NCBI RefSeq assembly: GCF_900142125.1
Contig: NZ_FQZT01000017.1
Span: forward strand, 1 to 48,589
DNA: 48,589 nt
Source of the DNA: Malonomonas rubra DSM 5091
GTDB lineage: Bacteria > Desulfobacterota > Desulfuromonadia > Desulfuromonadales > Geopsychrobacteraceae
Direction: 5' to 3'
The position numbers and the translations under genes were made by a program. Below are positions 15,472 through 23,961 of this stretch, piece after piece (the stretch's first letter is position 1; every line of letters begins with the position of its first letter). The notes beneath the pieces are model-generated. The model saw nothing but the letters and a program-made list of their open reading frames with translations. It did not search any database and was not told the DNA's origin.

Positions 15472-16257
15472 TTAGCGGACCAGACCGCTGGTCATTTGCA
15501 GCATCTCATCGGCTGTCTGAATCGCCTTGGAGTTAACTTCGTAAGCGCGTTGGCCGGCAATCATGTTGACCATCTCTTCCATAATGTTGACGTTGGAACC
15601 TTCGAGAAAGCCCTGGGAAAGCGTGCCAAATCCCTCATCACCCGGAGTACCTGTCACCGGCGTACCAGTGGTCGGTGTTTCCGCATAAAGATTGCGGCCC
15701 AGGCTCTTCAACCCGGAAGGGTTGGAAAAACGGACCAGTTCCAGCACGCCGACCTCAGTCGGGGTGCTTTCACCATCTAGCAAAACTTCAACGTTGCCAG
15801 CTGGCGCAATAGAAATCGAGGTTGCGTTTTCCGGGATAACGATACTCGGAACAATCGCATAACCGTCTGAAGAGACCAGTTGGCCGGTGCTGTCTTTTTT
15901 CAAAGCTCCAGAACGGGTGTAGGCATCGGTTCCATCAGGCAGAGCAATCTGGAAAAAACCTGCTCCTTCGATCGCCACATCGAGCTCGTTTTCGGTCTGC
16001 TGAAAATCACCAGTGCTGAACACCTTCTGCACCGCAGCAACCCGGGAGCCGAGGCCAACTTGGACACCGGTTGGCACCTGCCCACCTTCGACACCGGTCC
16101 CCGCCGCTTTCTGGGTCTGGTAAAGAATATCCTGAAAATCGGCGCGGCTTTTTTTAAACCCGACGCTGTTGACGTTGGCCAGGTTATTGGCGATAACATC
16201 CATGTTGGTCTGCTGAGACTGCATGCCGGTGGAAGCTGTCCAAAGTGCCCTGATCAT
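15472..16257 (-). CDS. flgG: Distal rod protein FlgG
   Basis: 261 residues, normal family length. N-terminus MIRALWTASTGMQSQQTNMDVIANNLANVNSVGFKKSRADFQDILYQ and C-terminus NVNIMEEMVNMIAGQRAYEVNSKAIQTADEMLQMTSGLVR are the textbook FlgG ends that form the D0 coiled coil of the rod. Exported through the flagellar secretion system without a cleaved signal. Adjacent to the paralogous flgF. Confidence 0.97.
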   Translation of the reverse strand: MIRALWTASTGMQSQQTNMDVIANNLANVNSVGFKKSRADFQDILYQTQKAAGTGVEGGQVPTGVQVGLGSRVAAVQKVFSTGDFQQTENELDVAIEGAGFFQIALPDGTDAYTRSGALKKDSTGQLVSSDGYAIVPSIVIPENATSISIAPAGNVEVLLDGESTPTEVGVLELVRFSNPSGLKSLGRNLYAETPTTGTPVTGTPGDEGFGTLSQGFLEGSNVNIMEEMVNMIAGQRAYEVNSKAIQTADEMLQMTSGLVR

Positions 16258-16298
16258 CTTCTTATCTCCTTTTCACCGCAGCCGCGGCGCTTAAATTT

Positions 16299-17027
16299 TT
16301 ACTGGACCTGGCCGATTTCGGCGGCCTTGGCGCCCATATCGCTGTAAATCCGCAACACTTTCTGGGTCGCTTCGAAGGTCCGCAGGTTGGAGGTCATCCG
16401 CACCATGGTGCGCATCATATCGACGTTCGATGACTCCAGGTTTTTCTGCAACATCTCTGGCTCAAGGTGAAGTTCCGGTTCGGTATTGTCTTTCGGAATA
16501 AACAGGCCGTTCGGAGCACGCATCAAAATCGACTTATCCTCAAACTGGTAAAGTCCAATCTGGGCGACAAACTGGTCACCATGATAAATCGAGCCATCAA
16601 GGTTGATATTCACGTCCGGGTGCGGCAGGATGATCGGCTCCTCTTCAACACTGAGAACCTGAAGACCTTCTGAAGTCACCATCTCACCGAGAGTATTCAT
16701 CTGAAACCCGCCGTTGCGGGTGTAGCCCATTTCTCCGTTTTCACGCAGAACCTGGAAAAAACCATCATTGATGATTGCCAAGTGCAAAGGCTTTCCCGTA
16801 TAGCCGGTTTCCCCCGGAGTAAAGTCGATCTCTTCCTTGGTGGTGCGAGAATAATTGATGCCTTTCGTTGCCATGCCGGAGGCGGCTTCACCCAGTTTGG
16901 CCTCGAATGTCATTTTCCCTTTTTTGTAAGCAGTGGTGCGAACCGCGGCCAGATGTTCACTGATGTTGTCCATCATCTGCATCCGTCCGATCAGGCCCGA
17001 AATTGCACCGTATTTTCCGCTTCCCAT
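16299..17027 (-). CDS. flgF: Proximal rod protein FlgF
   Basis: 242 residues of the FlgF/FlgG family: GSGKYGAISGLIGRMQMMDNISEHLAAVRTTAYKK at the N-terminus, LAIINDGFFQVLRENGEMGYTRNGGFQMNTLG centrally, and ESSNVDMMRTMVRMTSNLRTFEATQKVLRIYSDM at the C-terminus. The N-terminal helix is less typical than that of FlgG. GAGGAG precedes the ATG. The position directly before flgG supports FlgF rather than a second FlgG. Confidence 0.92.
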   Translation of the reverse strand: MGSGKYGAISGLIGRMQMMDNISEHLAAVRTTAYKKGKMTFEAKLGEAASGMATKGINYSRTTKEEIDFTPGETGYTGKPLHLAIINDGFFQVLRENGEMGYTRNGGFQMNTLGEMVTSEGLQVLSVEEEPIILPHPDVNINLDGSIYHGDQFVAQIGLYQFEDKSILMRAPNGLFIPKDNTEPELHLEPEMLQKNLESSNVDMMRTMVRMTSNLRTFEATQKVLRIYSDMGAKAAEIGQVQ

Positions 17028-17088
17028 CGATTACTCCTCTGTTGTTCCTGCTTACTTCTCGACCCTTCGGGGGAAAAAGTTTAGTGCC

Positions 17089-17472
17089 TCACTTCGGTAG
17101 CGCCGCGCGCTTCAATTTCGCCAGTTGCATCAGCTGCTCAACCTCGGCAACCGGCATCTGCAGCGCCTCGGAAATCCCTTTTGCATCCAGTCCCTGCTCG
17201 GCCAGCGCACCGACGTAACTGTACTTGTCGGTGCTTTTCACCGGAGCTGCCGGTTGGTTCGATTGCAGTTGCTGCCGTTCGACAGCATCGAGACTAGCGG
17301 AGAAGTTCGCTGCGGGAGCCTCTTCGGCCGATACCTCTGCCGCCAACTGTTGCTCCAGAGCTGCGACCCGTCGTTTCAGCTTGCGGTTGCCCAGCAGCTG
17401 GTAAAAACTCAGCAGCAGGCAGAAACCGACCAGCGCGAAAAGAAGCAACGGGGTGAGCTGGGCGCTAAGCAT
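17089..17472 (-). CDS. Small membrane-anchored protein, DUF2802-like
   Basis: 127 residues. An N-terminal transmembrane segment (PLLLFALVGFCLLLSFYQLL, about 8-27) is followed by a coiled-coil stretch (KLKRRVAALEQQLAAE) and a C-terminal helix-turn-helix-like module (YVGALAEQGLDAKGISEALQMPVAEVEQLMQLAKL). Similar small proteins sit next to fliA in other flagellar loci and are often called DUF2802. Its ATG overlaps the fliA stop (TAATG), so it is coupled to fliA. Function unknown; membrane topology suggests a cytosolic C-terminus. Confidence 0.75.
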   Translation of the reverse strand: MLSAQLTPLLLFALVGFCLLLSFYQLLGNRKLKRRVAALEQQLAAEVSAEEAPAANFSASLDAVERQQLQSNQPAAPVKSTDKYSYVGALAEQGLDAKGISEALQMPVAEVEQLMQLAKLKRAALPK

Positions 17473-18233
17473 TACGAGCCCCCGGTTTTCAGCGCGTTGA
17501 TGCTGCGACGCATCTTGCCCTTCAATTTGCCGAGGGCCTGACTGTGCAGCTGGGAGATGCGACCTTCCGTCAACTCGAGGACCTCAGCAATCTCCTTCTG
17601 TGAAAGCTCTTCGTAGTAGAGCAGGGCGATGACCAGCCGCTCTTTTTCCGACAATAGTTCCAGATAACCGGCCAGCTCTTTGGTCAGCTCGTTCGCTTCC
17701 AGCTTTTCCTGCACGCTGGTCTGGTTGGTATCTTCCAGATTGTCGATAAAACTCTTGCCGCTATCATCGCTGTCATCCAGCTTTTCATGCAGGCTGACAT
17801 AACCGAGCTGACTGACCTGCAGCTTCAGCTCGTGAAAATTGTCCAGCTCCAATTCCATCGCCGCTGCAATTTCTGCGTCTTCCGGCTCGCGACCAAGCTG
17901 TTTACCGAGTTCGTCGGTGGTTTTGTTCAAACGTGATTGCTTCTCACGCATGGTGCGCGAGAACCAATCCATCCGCCGCACTTCATCAAACACGGCACCG
18001 CGAATACGCCGCTCGGCGAAGGTCTTGAACAGCACACCACGCCGTGGATCGAAACGATTGGCCGCATCGAGCAAGCCCATCAGCGCCGCGCTACGGATCT
18101 CATCCCGATTTACGAAACCGGGCACCTGAGTCATCATCCGGTCGACGAGAAAATCGACCAATGACAGATGGTTCTCGATCATCTTTTCGCGCTCTGCCGG
18201 GCCTGGTGGCCCGTATCCGCCGGGATAACTCAT
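17472..18233 (-). CDS. fliA: Flagellar sigma factor FliA (sigma28)
   Basis: 253 residues. Region 2 includes LVDFLVDRMMTQVPGFVNRDE and ALMGLLDAANRFDPRRGVLFKTFAERRIRGAVFDEVRRMDW; region 3 has GREPEDAEIAAAMEL; region 4 is SEKERLVIALLYYEELSQKEIAEVLELTEGRISQLHSQALGKLK. It directs transcription from the sigma28-type promoters at 447-474 and 12391-12418 and is inhibited by FlgM. Its ATG overlaps the flhG stop (TGATG). It lies in the large operon whose promoter is sigma54-type, giving a hierarchical cascade. Confidence 0.97.
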   Translation of the reverse strand: MSYPGGYGPPGPAEREKMIENHLSLVDFLVDRMMTQVPGFVNRDEIRSAALMGLLDAANRFDPRRGVLFKTFAERRIRGAVFDEVRRMDWFSRTMREKQSRLNKTTDELGKQLGREPEDAEIAAAMELELDNFHELKLQVSQLGYVSLHEKLDDSDDSGKSFIDNLEDTNQTSVQEKLEANELTKELAGYLELLSEKERLVIALLYYEELSQKEIAEVLELTEGRISQLHSQALGKLKGKMRRSINALKTGGS

Positions 18234-19132
18234 CAGCTCGCCTCCGAACCCACCCCGAGGAACTGCTTCCAGAAAAACTGCAGCGTTCCCTGTGCCTGAG
18301 TGTTCATCGGCGTATCGATCAAGTTCTCCGCCAGTTCGACGAACGCTTTGGCAACTTTGTGATCGGGGGCCAAATCGACCATTACCCTCTGTTCGCGCAC
18401 CGATTCGTGCATTTTGCGGTCGAAGGGGATACAGCCGAGATAATCGAGAGAGATATCGAGGTAACGACCGGAAACCATGGTCAGTTTTTCGAACACGTCG
18501 AGCCCTTCATCCGGCTCGCGCACCGAGTTGACCGCCAGCAGGAAATGTTTCTGATGGAACTGAGTCGACAACAGCTTCATCAACGCATAGGCGTCGGTGA
18601 TCGCCGTCGGCTCCGGGGTAGTGACAACCAGGATATCCTGGGCGGCGACGTTGAAATAGGTGACGTTATCGGAGATGCCGGCTTCGGTATCGATCAAAAC
18701 CACGTCGAACTGCTCTTCGAGGGCGTCGAGGGATTCGATCAGGCGCATTTTCAGTTGTCCGTCAAGACGGGTAAACTGCTGCACGCCGGAACCAGCCGGG
18801 AGAATTTTAAGTCCGTGCGGGCCTTCCACCATCACCTCTTCCAGCGTACGCTCGCCGTTGAAGAAATGGTTCAGGTTGTAAGGCGGAGCCAGGCCAAGCA
18901 CAACATCGATATTCGCCAGGCCGAGATCGGCGTCGATAATCAGAACTTTCTTGCCAAGCTTGGCCATCGACACCGCGACGTTGGAGACTACGGCGGTTTT
19001 ACCGACTCCCCCTTTGCCACTGGTGATCGACAGCACACGTGTCATCGGCATATTCAGTTCGGTTGTACTGCTATCACGCTGATCCTGCATACTGCGCAGG
19101 GTCCCAGCCTGATCTGCGGCTCCACTTATCAT
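18233..19132 (-). CDS. flhG: Flagellar number regulator FlhG (MinD-like ATPase)
   Basis: 299 residues of the MinD/ParA ATPase family with the deviant Walker A SGKGGVGKTAVVSN (about 38-51), the DADLGLANIDVVLGL motif and VLIDTEAGISDN. A C-terminal amphipathic region (about 270-299) could serve as membrane-targeting sequence. FlhG restrains FlhF and limits flagellar number, suggesting controlled polar placement. It overlaps flhF by 4 bp and fliA by 1 bp. Confidence 0.95.
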   Translation of the reverse strand: MISGAADQAGTLRSMQDQRDSSTTELNMPMTRVLSITSGKGGVGKTAVVSNVAVSMAKLGKKVLIIDADLGLANIDVVLGLAPPYNLNHFFNGERTLEEVMVEGPHGLKILPAGSGVQQFTRLDGQLKMRLIESLDALEEQFDVVLIDTEAGISDNVTYFNVAAQDILVVTTPEPTAITDAYALMKLLSTQFHQKHFLLAVNSVREPDEGLDVFEKLTMVSGRYLDISLDYLGCIPFDRKMHESVREQRVMVDLAPDHKVAKAFVELAENLIDTPMNTQAQGTLQFFWKQFLGVGSEAS

Positions 19133-20553
19133 ACGGCAATCCTCCGTGATTCCGTTTCGTTCTGCATCACCAGTTCCGCGACCATCTGCGGCTCGGCCAA
19201 CAGCAGGTCTTCCGGTACCTGCTGTCCGTTGGTCAGGTAAGCCAGCGGCAGATTACTGCGGGTCGGCAGATTGATCAGTGCGCCGCAGCGATCAGTCTCA
19301 TCCAGCTTGGTGAAGATCAGCTTGGAGATCGGCAGTTGGCTGAAAGCTTCAAGGCTTCTGCGCTGCAAACGCTCGTCGGTTGGTGCGGCCAACACCAGGC
19401 AGTTTTCGACATCAGCACCCTGGCCGAGGAATTCGTTCAGCTCTGCAATCCGCTCATCATCACGCGGACTGCGGCCGGCGGTGTCGATCAGGATCAAGTC
19501 CTTATCACGATGACGGCGGAAAGCCTCCTGCAGCTGATCAGGACTCAGCACCACTTCAACCGGCAAGCCCATGATCTCGCCGTAAACCTTCAGCTGTTCG
19601 ACGGCTGCGATACGGTAGGTATCGATGGTCACCAGGGCGACACGAGCACCTTCATTGGTGATCGCTTCGGCGGCCAGCTTGGCGATGGTGGTGGTCTTGC
19701 CGACGCCGGTCGGACCGATCAGGGCAACCCGCTTCTGCGCATCGCCACGCTGCCACAACGGGCCGGCAGCATTCACCAGGTTCGCAACGGTCTCAGTCAG
19801 AAAGGCGCGGCACAGATGCGGCTCCTGACGCTGACGATCATTCATCTGCTGAGCAGCGAAGCGGGCAATCGTTCCGGCGGCTTCACTTTCGATGCCCTGC
19901 TCGACCAGCAGCTCGATCAGGTCATCCAGATCTTTTTCCCGTTTTGCCAGCGGTGTCGGCTGAACCGGACGCGGTGCAGCTGCAACTTGAGGCAACGGCT
20001 CCGGCTGGGTCGGCATCTGCGACACCTGCCCGGCCATGGGCAGTGGGGTCTCGACAACATCCTGAGCCTGACGGGTTTGCGCCAGTTCCTGCACCAGATT
20101 TTTAAGCTGATCAATTTCGCTTTGCAGCTGGTTCACGTTCTGTGCTTCAAGCTGCGAGCGCAGGCTGCGTACTTCCTCTTCCAGCACGGCGCTTTCGTTC
20201 AACTCCACCCGCCTATCACGGCGGGCCGGTTGTGCCGGAGGTGTCGATTCAAATTGTGACAAATCGACCAACTCATCTTCCAGGGTATCGATCCGCTGGC
20301 GGTAAGCAGCGGGAATCTGCTGGGGAGCAGGTTTGCTTGCCGCAGCCTGTGGCTGACGTTTGGAGCTCGCTTTCATCGCCGGTGATTCGATTGCTGCGGT
20401 CACTTCGATGCTCTGTTTGCCAAGCACGCCCAAACCCTTCTTGCGCAGGGTTTTGGTGGAAAGAATCAGGGCCTCGGCACCAAGAGTCTCTTTAACCTGC
20501 TTGAGAGCACTCGCCATATCGTCTGCTTCAAATTTTCTAACCAACATCGACAT
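19129..20553 (-). CDS. flhF: Flagellar placement GTPase FlhF
   Basis: 474 residues. The N-terminal B domain (MSMLVRKFEADDMASALKQVKETLGAEALILSTKTL) is followed by a Pro/Gln-rich linker and an SRP-type NG GTPase. G1 is GPTGVGKTTTIAKLAAEA (280-297); later motifs include DTYRIAAVEQLKVY, LILIDTAGRSPRDDERI and TKLDET. It recruits flagellar components to the pole. It starts 17 bp inside the end of flhA; a second in-frame ATG at 20547 is equally possible. Confidence 0.96.
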   Translation of the reverse strand: MSMLVRKFEADDMASALKQVKETLGAEALILSTKTLRKKGLGVLGKQSIEVTAAIESPAMKASSKRQPQAAASKPAPQQIPAAYRQRIDTLEDELVDLSQFESTPPAQPARRDRRVELNESAVLEEEVRSLRSQLEAQNVNQLQSEIDQLKNLVQELAQTRQAQDVVETPLPMAGQVSQMPTQPEPLPQVAAAPRPVQPTPLAKREKDLDDLIELLVEQGIESEAAGTIARFAAQQMNDRQRQEPHLCRAFLTETVANLVNAAGPLWQRGDAQKRVALIGPTGVGKTTTIAKLAAEAITNEGARVALVTIDTYRIAAVEQLKVYGEIMGLPVEVVLSPDQLQEAFRRHRDKDLILIDTAGRSPRDDERIAELNEFLGQGADVENCLVLAAPTDERLQRRSLEAFSQLPISKLIFTKLDETDRCGALINLPTRSNLPLAYLTNGQQVPEDLLLAEPQMVAELVMQNETESRRIAV

Positions 20554-22630
20554 TCACCGTTCCGACCGACCGGACCTTCAGGTGCGGAGCGATCTCGTTG
20601 TGAGAGATGATAGCCAGACTCGGCAGGTAGCGTTCGGTCAACCTTTTGACATGGAGACGGATTGTTGGCGTGCAGAGCAGCACCGGGGTCGCCCCCGCCA
20701 AATTCTGCAGTGCCTTGTTCAGGCTGTTGATCAGCGCCTGGGCGAAGCCTGGCTCCAGAGCAAGGTAAGATCCCTGTTCCGTGCTGTGCAGCGCTTCCTG
20801 AATCCTTGTTTCGACGTCTCGGTCAAAGGTCATAACTTCCAACACCTGCCCGTCCGGGCTGTAGCTGTTACTGATCGAGCGGGCCAAAATTGCTCGAACA
20901 TGTTCCGTTAGTTGATCAGGATCTTGCACAACTGGTGCCCAATCTGCCAAAGTTTCTAAAATAGTTCTAAGATCGCGCACAGAAACCTGTTCGCGCAGCA
21001 GGTTCTGCAGAACACGCATCACCACACCCAGGCTGAGCAGGTTAGGGACCAATTCCTCGACCAACTTCGGATATTCGTTGGCCAGATTATCGAGCAGGTT
21101 CTGGGTTTCCTGGCGACCGAGCAGCTCGTGACCGTGCTGTTTGATCAGCTCGCTGAGGTGAGTGGCGACAACGGTAGTATTGTCGACAACGGTATAGCCA
21201 GCAATCTGCGCACGTTCTTTCTTGTCCTCGGAAATCCAGATCGCCGGCAGCTGGAAGGCCGGTTCGACAGTATCGATCCCTTTAATGGTTTCAGTCGCGG
21301 TCCCGGGGTTCATGGCCAGGTAGTGGCCGGGCAGCAATTCTCCACCCCCAATTTTGACACCTTTCAAAATAATGGCGTATTCGTTCGGCTTGAGCTGCAG
21401 ATTGTCCTTGATATGCACTGGCGGCACGATGAAGCCCATGTCGAGGGCGAACTGGCGACGGATCGACTTGATCCGCGGCAACAGTTCGCCATCTTGGGAA
21501 GCATCGACCAGCGGGATCAGCCCATAGCCGACCTCCATCTCCAGCAGGTCGACGGAGAGCATCTGCTCGTAATTATCTTCGGTCAGCAGTGGCTGTTGAG
21601 GTTCGGCTGCTTCCAGTTCCTCGGTCGCTGCTTCGCGCTCCTTGCTCTTCTGCACCCGGTAGGCAACAAAACCGATAAACATGGAGATGAGGAAAAACGG
21701 GATATGCGGCAGACCCGGAATGATGGAAAAACCGAGCAGAATTCCGGAAACAACCCAGAGAGCACGGGGATGGACGGAAAACTGACGCTTCATCTCGTTG
21801 CCGAAGTCATCGTCCCCCGCCGTCCGGGTGACCATGATGCCAGCACCAGTCGAAATGATCAGCGCAGGAATCTGGCCAACCAGGCCGTCACCAACTGTCA
21901 GAATGGTGTAGTTGGCTGCCGCTTCCGCCATCGGCATACCCTTTTGCGCGACACCGATAACAAAACCGGCGCCGATATTAATCAGGGTAATGATGATGCC
22001 GGCAATGGCGTCCCCTTTGACGAACTTGCTGGCACCGTCCATCGCGCCAAAAAAATCGGCTTCCGAAGCTATCTCTTCCCGTCTTTTGCGTGCACCGGCT
22101 TCATCGATCAAACCAGCATTGAGATCGGCGTCAATCGCCATCTGCTTACCTGGCATGGCGTCGAGGGTGAAGCGTGCTGAAACTTCCGCAACCCGGCCGG
22201 CACCCTTGGTGATAACCATAAAGTTGATCAAAACCAGAATACAGAAGATAACAATACCCACCACGTAGTTACCGCCAACCACGAACTGGCCGAACGACTG
22301 GATAACGCTACCTGCAGCGCTCGGCCCCTCGTCTCCATGCAGCAGGATCAAACGAGTCGAAGCCACGTTGAGTGACAGGCGAAACAGGGTGGTGATCAGC
22401 AGGATACTGGGGAAAATAGCAAAATCGAGAGCACGAACTGTATAAAGAGAGATAATCAGGATCAACAGACCGACAGTGATATTAAGCGACAGGAAGATGT
22501 CGAGCAACATCGGTGGCAACGGTAGAATCATCAGCATCAGGATCAATACCAGTCCTACGGCGACCAGTATATCGCTGCGCATCACTTTTTCTCGCCAGTT
22601 TCCTTCCAGAATTCCGTCCAAAGCTGCCAT
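20537..22630 (-). CDS. flhA: Flagellar export gate protein FlhA
   Basis: 697 residues, full length. An N-terminal domain with about eight transmembrane helices (ILVAVGLVLILMLMILPLPPMLLDIFLSLNI onward) contains the FHIPEP motif region, here TRLILLHGDEGPSAAGSVIQSFGQFVVGGNYVVGIVIF, then ARFTLDAMPGKQMAIDADLNAGLI. A cytoplasmic domain follows, docking chaperone-substrate complexes. The chosen ATG has GGGGAGCAGGC upstream. It lies after flhB, separated by a hairpin-containing 101-bp gap. Confidence 0.97.
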   Translation of the reverse strand: MAALDGILEGNWREKVMRSDILVAVGLVLILMLMILPLPPMLLDIFLSLNITVGLLILIISLYTVRALDFAIFPSILLITTLFRLSLNVASTRLILLHGDEGPSAAGSVIQSFGQFVVGGNYVVGIVIFCILVLINFMVITKGAGRVAEVSARFTLDAMPGKQMAIDADLNAGLIDEAGARKRREEIASEADFFGAMDGASKFVKGDAIAGIIITLINIGAGFVIGVAQKGMPMAEAAANYTILTVGDGLVGQIPALIISTGAGIMVTRTAGDDDFGNEMKRQFSVHPRALWVVSGILLGFSIIPGLPHIPFFLISMFIGFVAYRVQKSKEREAATEELEAAEPQQPLLTEDNYEQMLSVDLLEMEVGYGLIPLVDASQDGELLPRIKSIRRQFALDMGFIVPPVHIKDNLQLKPNEYAIILKGVKIGGGELLPGHYLAMNPGTATETIKGIDTVEPAFQLPAIWISEDKKERAQIAGYTVVDNTTVVATHLSELIKQHGHELLGRQETQNLLDNLANEYPKLVEELVPNLLSLGVVMRVLQNLLREQVSVRDLRTILETLADWAPVVQDPDQLTEHVRAILARSISNSYSPDGQVLEVMTFDRDVETRIQEALHSTEQGSYLALEPGFAQALINSLNKALQNLAGATPVLLCTPTIRLHVKRLTERYLPSLAIISHNEIAPHLKVRSVGTVNVDVG

Positions 22631-22655
22631 GCCTGCTCCCCGGAGCCTGAATCCC

Positions 22656-22694
22656 GACAGTCAGCTGTCAAGCTTTTGGCTTGCCCTGACTGTC
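22656..22694 (-). repeat. Intercistronic stem-loop between flhB and flhA
   Basis: GACAGTCAG (22656-22664) pairs perfectly with CTGACTGTC (22686-22694), with an additional inner GCTTG/CAAGC-type pairing. No T-tract follows on either strand, so it is not a standard terminator; an mRNA-processing or stability element is more likely. Confidence 0.6.
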
Positions 22695-22731
22695 ATCATT
22701 AGCTCCTGATAAACCTTTTACTTCTAAAGTG

Positions 22732-23787
22732 TTAGCGTTTCTTCAGGTTGTAAACATAGGCCAGAATCTCGGCCACAGCGGTGAACATTTCCTCGGAAAT
22801 CTGCTCACCAACCTCCTGTTGGTACAAAGCCCGTGCCACCGGCTTGTTTTCGACAATAGGAACTTCATTTTCTTTGGCAATTTCCCGAATGCGGAACGCC
22901 AGATGATCGCCCCCTTTGGCGACGATGGTCGGTGCATCCATGGTTTCACGATCGTATTTGAGTGCCACGGAAAGGTGGGTCGGGTTGGTGACAACAACAT
23001 CGGCTTGCGGCACCTCGGCCATCATCCGCTTACGCGCTGCCTGCTGCTGCATGGAGCGGATTCGTCCCTTAACCTGCGGATCGCCTTCGGTATCCTTATA
23101 CTCTTCCTTGACCTCCTGCTTGGTCATCTTCATTTTCTGCTCCATCTCGTACTTACTGAAAGCGAAATCGATAACCGCCAGAACGATCATAATGCCGCAG
23201 GTTTTCGCCAATACGAGATATGAAACCTTGCCAAGAAACAACAGCGTCTGGCTCAAATCGAGGCCAACCAGAGTCAGGGCGGCATCAAACTCATTGGCCA
23301 CGGTACGATAGGCGACAAAACCGATCAGTGAAACTTTAGCCAAAGATTTGATCAGTTCGACTGCTGAACGCTTGGAGACGAACTTCGCCATCCCCTTGAT
23401 GGGGTCGAACTTGCTGATATCAGGTTCGAAGGGTTTCAACGTAAAGAGCGGCCCAACCTGCAGGAAAGAAGCGAAGAAACCGACGACAAGGGTGAGGAGG
23501 AAAACCGGCCAGAGCAGCTTGGCAAAGATGCCGGCCAAAGACCAGAGCAGGTTGACAGCAGACAGACTTGTCGCTTCGAAAGTGGCCAGCATCTGCAGGA
23601 CAGAGCGCACCATGCCATCTAATTCCATCCAGAAGCTTTTGGCGTAAAAAATCCAGAGCAAGAGAGAAAACGTCATCAAAGCTGCCGTTCCGACCTCTTT
23701 GCTCTGGGCAACCTGGCCTTTTTTCCGGAAATCATCGCGACGCTTGCCCGTCGCGTCTTCTGTACGTTCCTGATCAGAATCTGCCAT
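22732..23787 (-). CDS. flhB: Flagellar export switch protein FlhB
   Basis: 351 residues. The N-terminal motif ERTEDATGKRRDDFRKKGQVAQSKEV is conserved, four transmembrane helices follow, and the self-cleavage site NPTH lies at residues 268-271 (E. coli 269-272). The C-terminal domain VALKYDRETMDAPTIVAKGGDHLAFRIREIAKENEVPIVENKPVARALY controls the switch from rod/hook to filament export. It is preceded by a 174-bp gap after fliR holding a repeat element. Confidence 0.97.
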   Translation of the reverse strand: MADSDQERTEDATGKRRDDFRKKGQVAQSKEVGTAALMTFSLLLWIFYAKSFWMELDGMVRSVLQMLATFEATSLSAVNLLWSLAGIFAKLLWPVFLLTLVVGFFASFLQVGPLFTLKPFEPDISKFDPIKGMAKFVSKRSAVELIKSLAKVSLIGFVAYRTVANEFDAALTLVGLDLSQTLLFLGKVSYLVLAKTCGIMIVLAVIDFAFSKYEMEQKMKMTKQEVKEEYKDTEGDPQVKGRIRSMQQQAARKRMMAEVPQADVVVTNPTHLSVALKYDRETMDAPTIVAKGGDHLAFRIREIAKENEVPIVENKPVARALYQQEVGEQISEEMFTAVAEILAYVYNLKKR

Positions 23788-23799
23788 ATTCTTCTCCGG

Positions 23800-23950
23800 C
23801 GGCCGATAAACGCCAATCTGCTGCGTTATGCTCTGACCTCATCACTCGATGTAGCCTCCGGCTACACCTCGTGAATCGTTCTTCGCACGCCTTGCTACTG
23901 CACACTTCTCCACAGCCTTGTGCTGGGGGAAGGTTAAAATGCCAAAATTC
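23800..23950. repeat. Probable dispersed repetitive element between fliR and flhB
   Basis: The 174-bp non-coding gap interrupts an otherwise tight operon. Its core has a perfect 7-bp hairpin, TGTAGCC (23850-23856) and GGCTACA (23860-23866), loop TCC, flanked by CTGCGTTATGCTC and CTCGTGAATCG. The pattern resembles the CTGCGT...GTAGCC...GGCTAC...CTCG elements scattered in genomes of this group. No second copy is in this window, so the repeat status rests on recognition and the boundaries are approximate. Confidence 0.5.
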
Positions 23951-23961
23951 CGGCAGCTTTA

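Noticed and set aside
17107-17125. Sigma54-like TGGC-N7-AAGC match upstream of flgF
   Set aside because: The -12 element lacks TT, the site is inside the preceding gene, and the operon reads through without a gap that needs a promoter.
18044-19240. A 398-codon open frame on the plus strand
   Set aside because: It lies antisense to flhG and fliA, whose motifs are intact. No domain or proper ribosome site.
21128-22180. A 350-codon open frame on the plus strand
   Set aside because: Antisense to flhA; translation is low-complexity and without a family signature.
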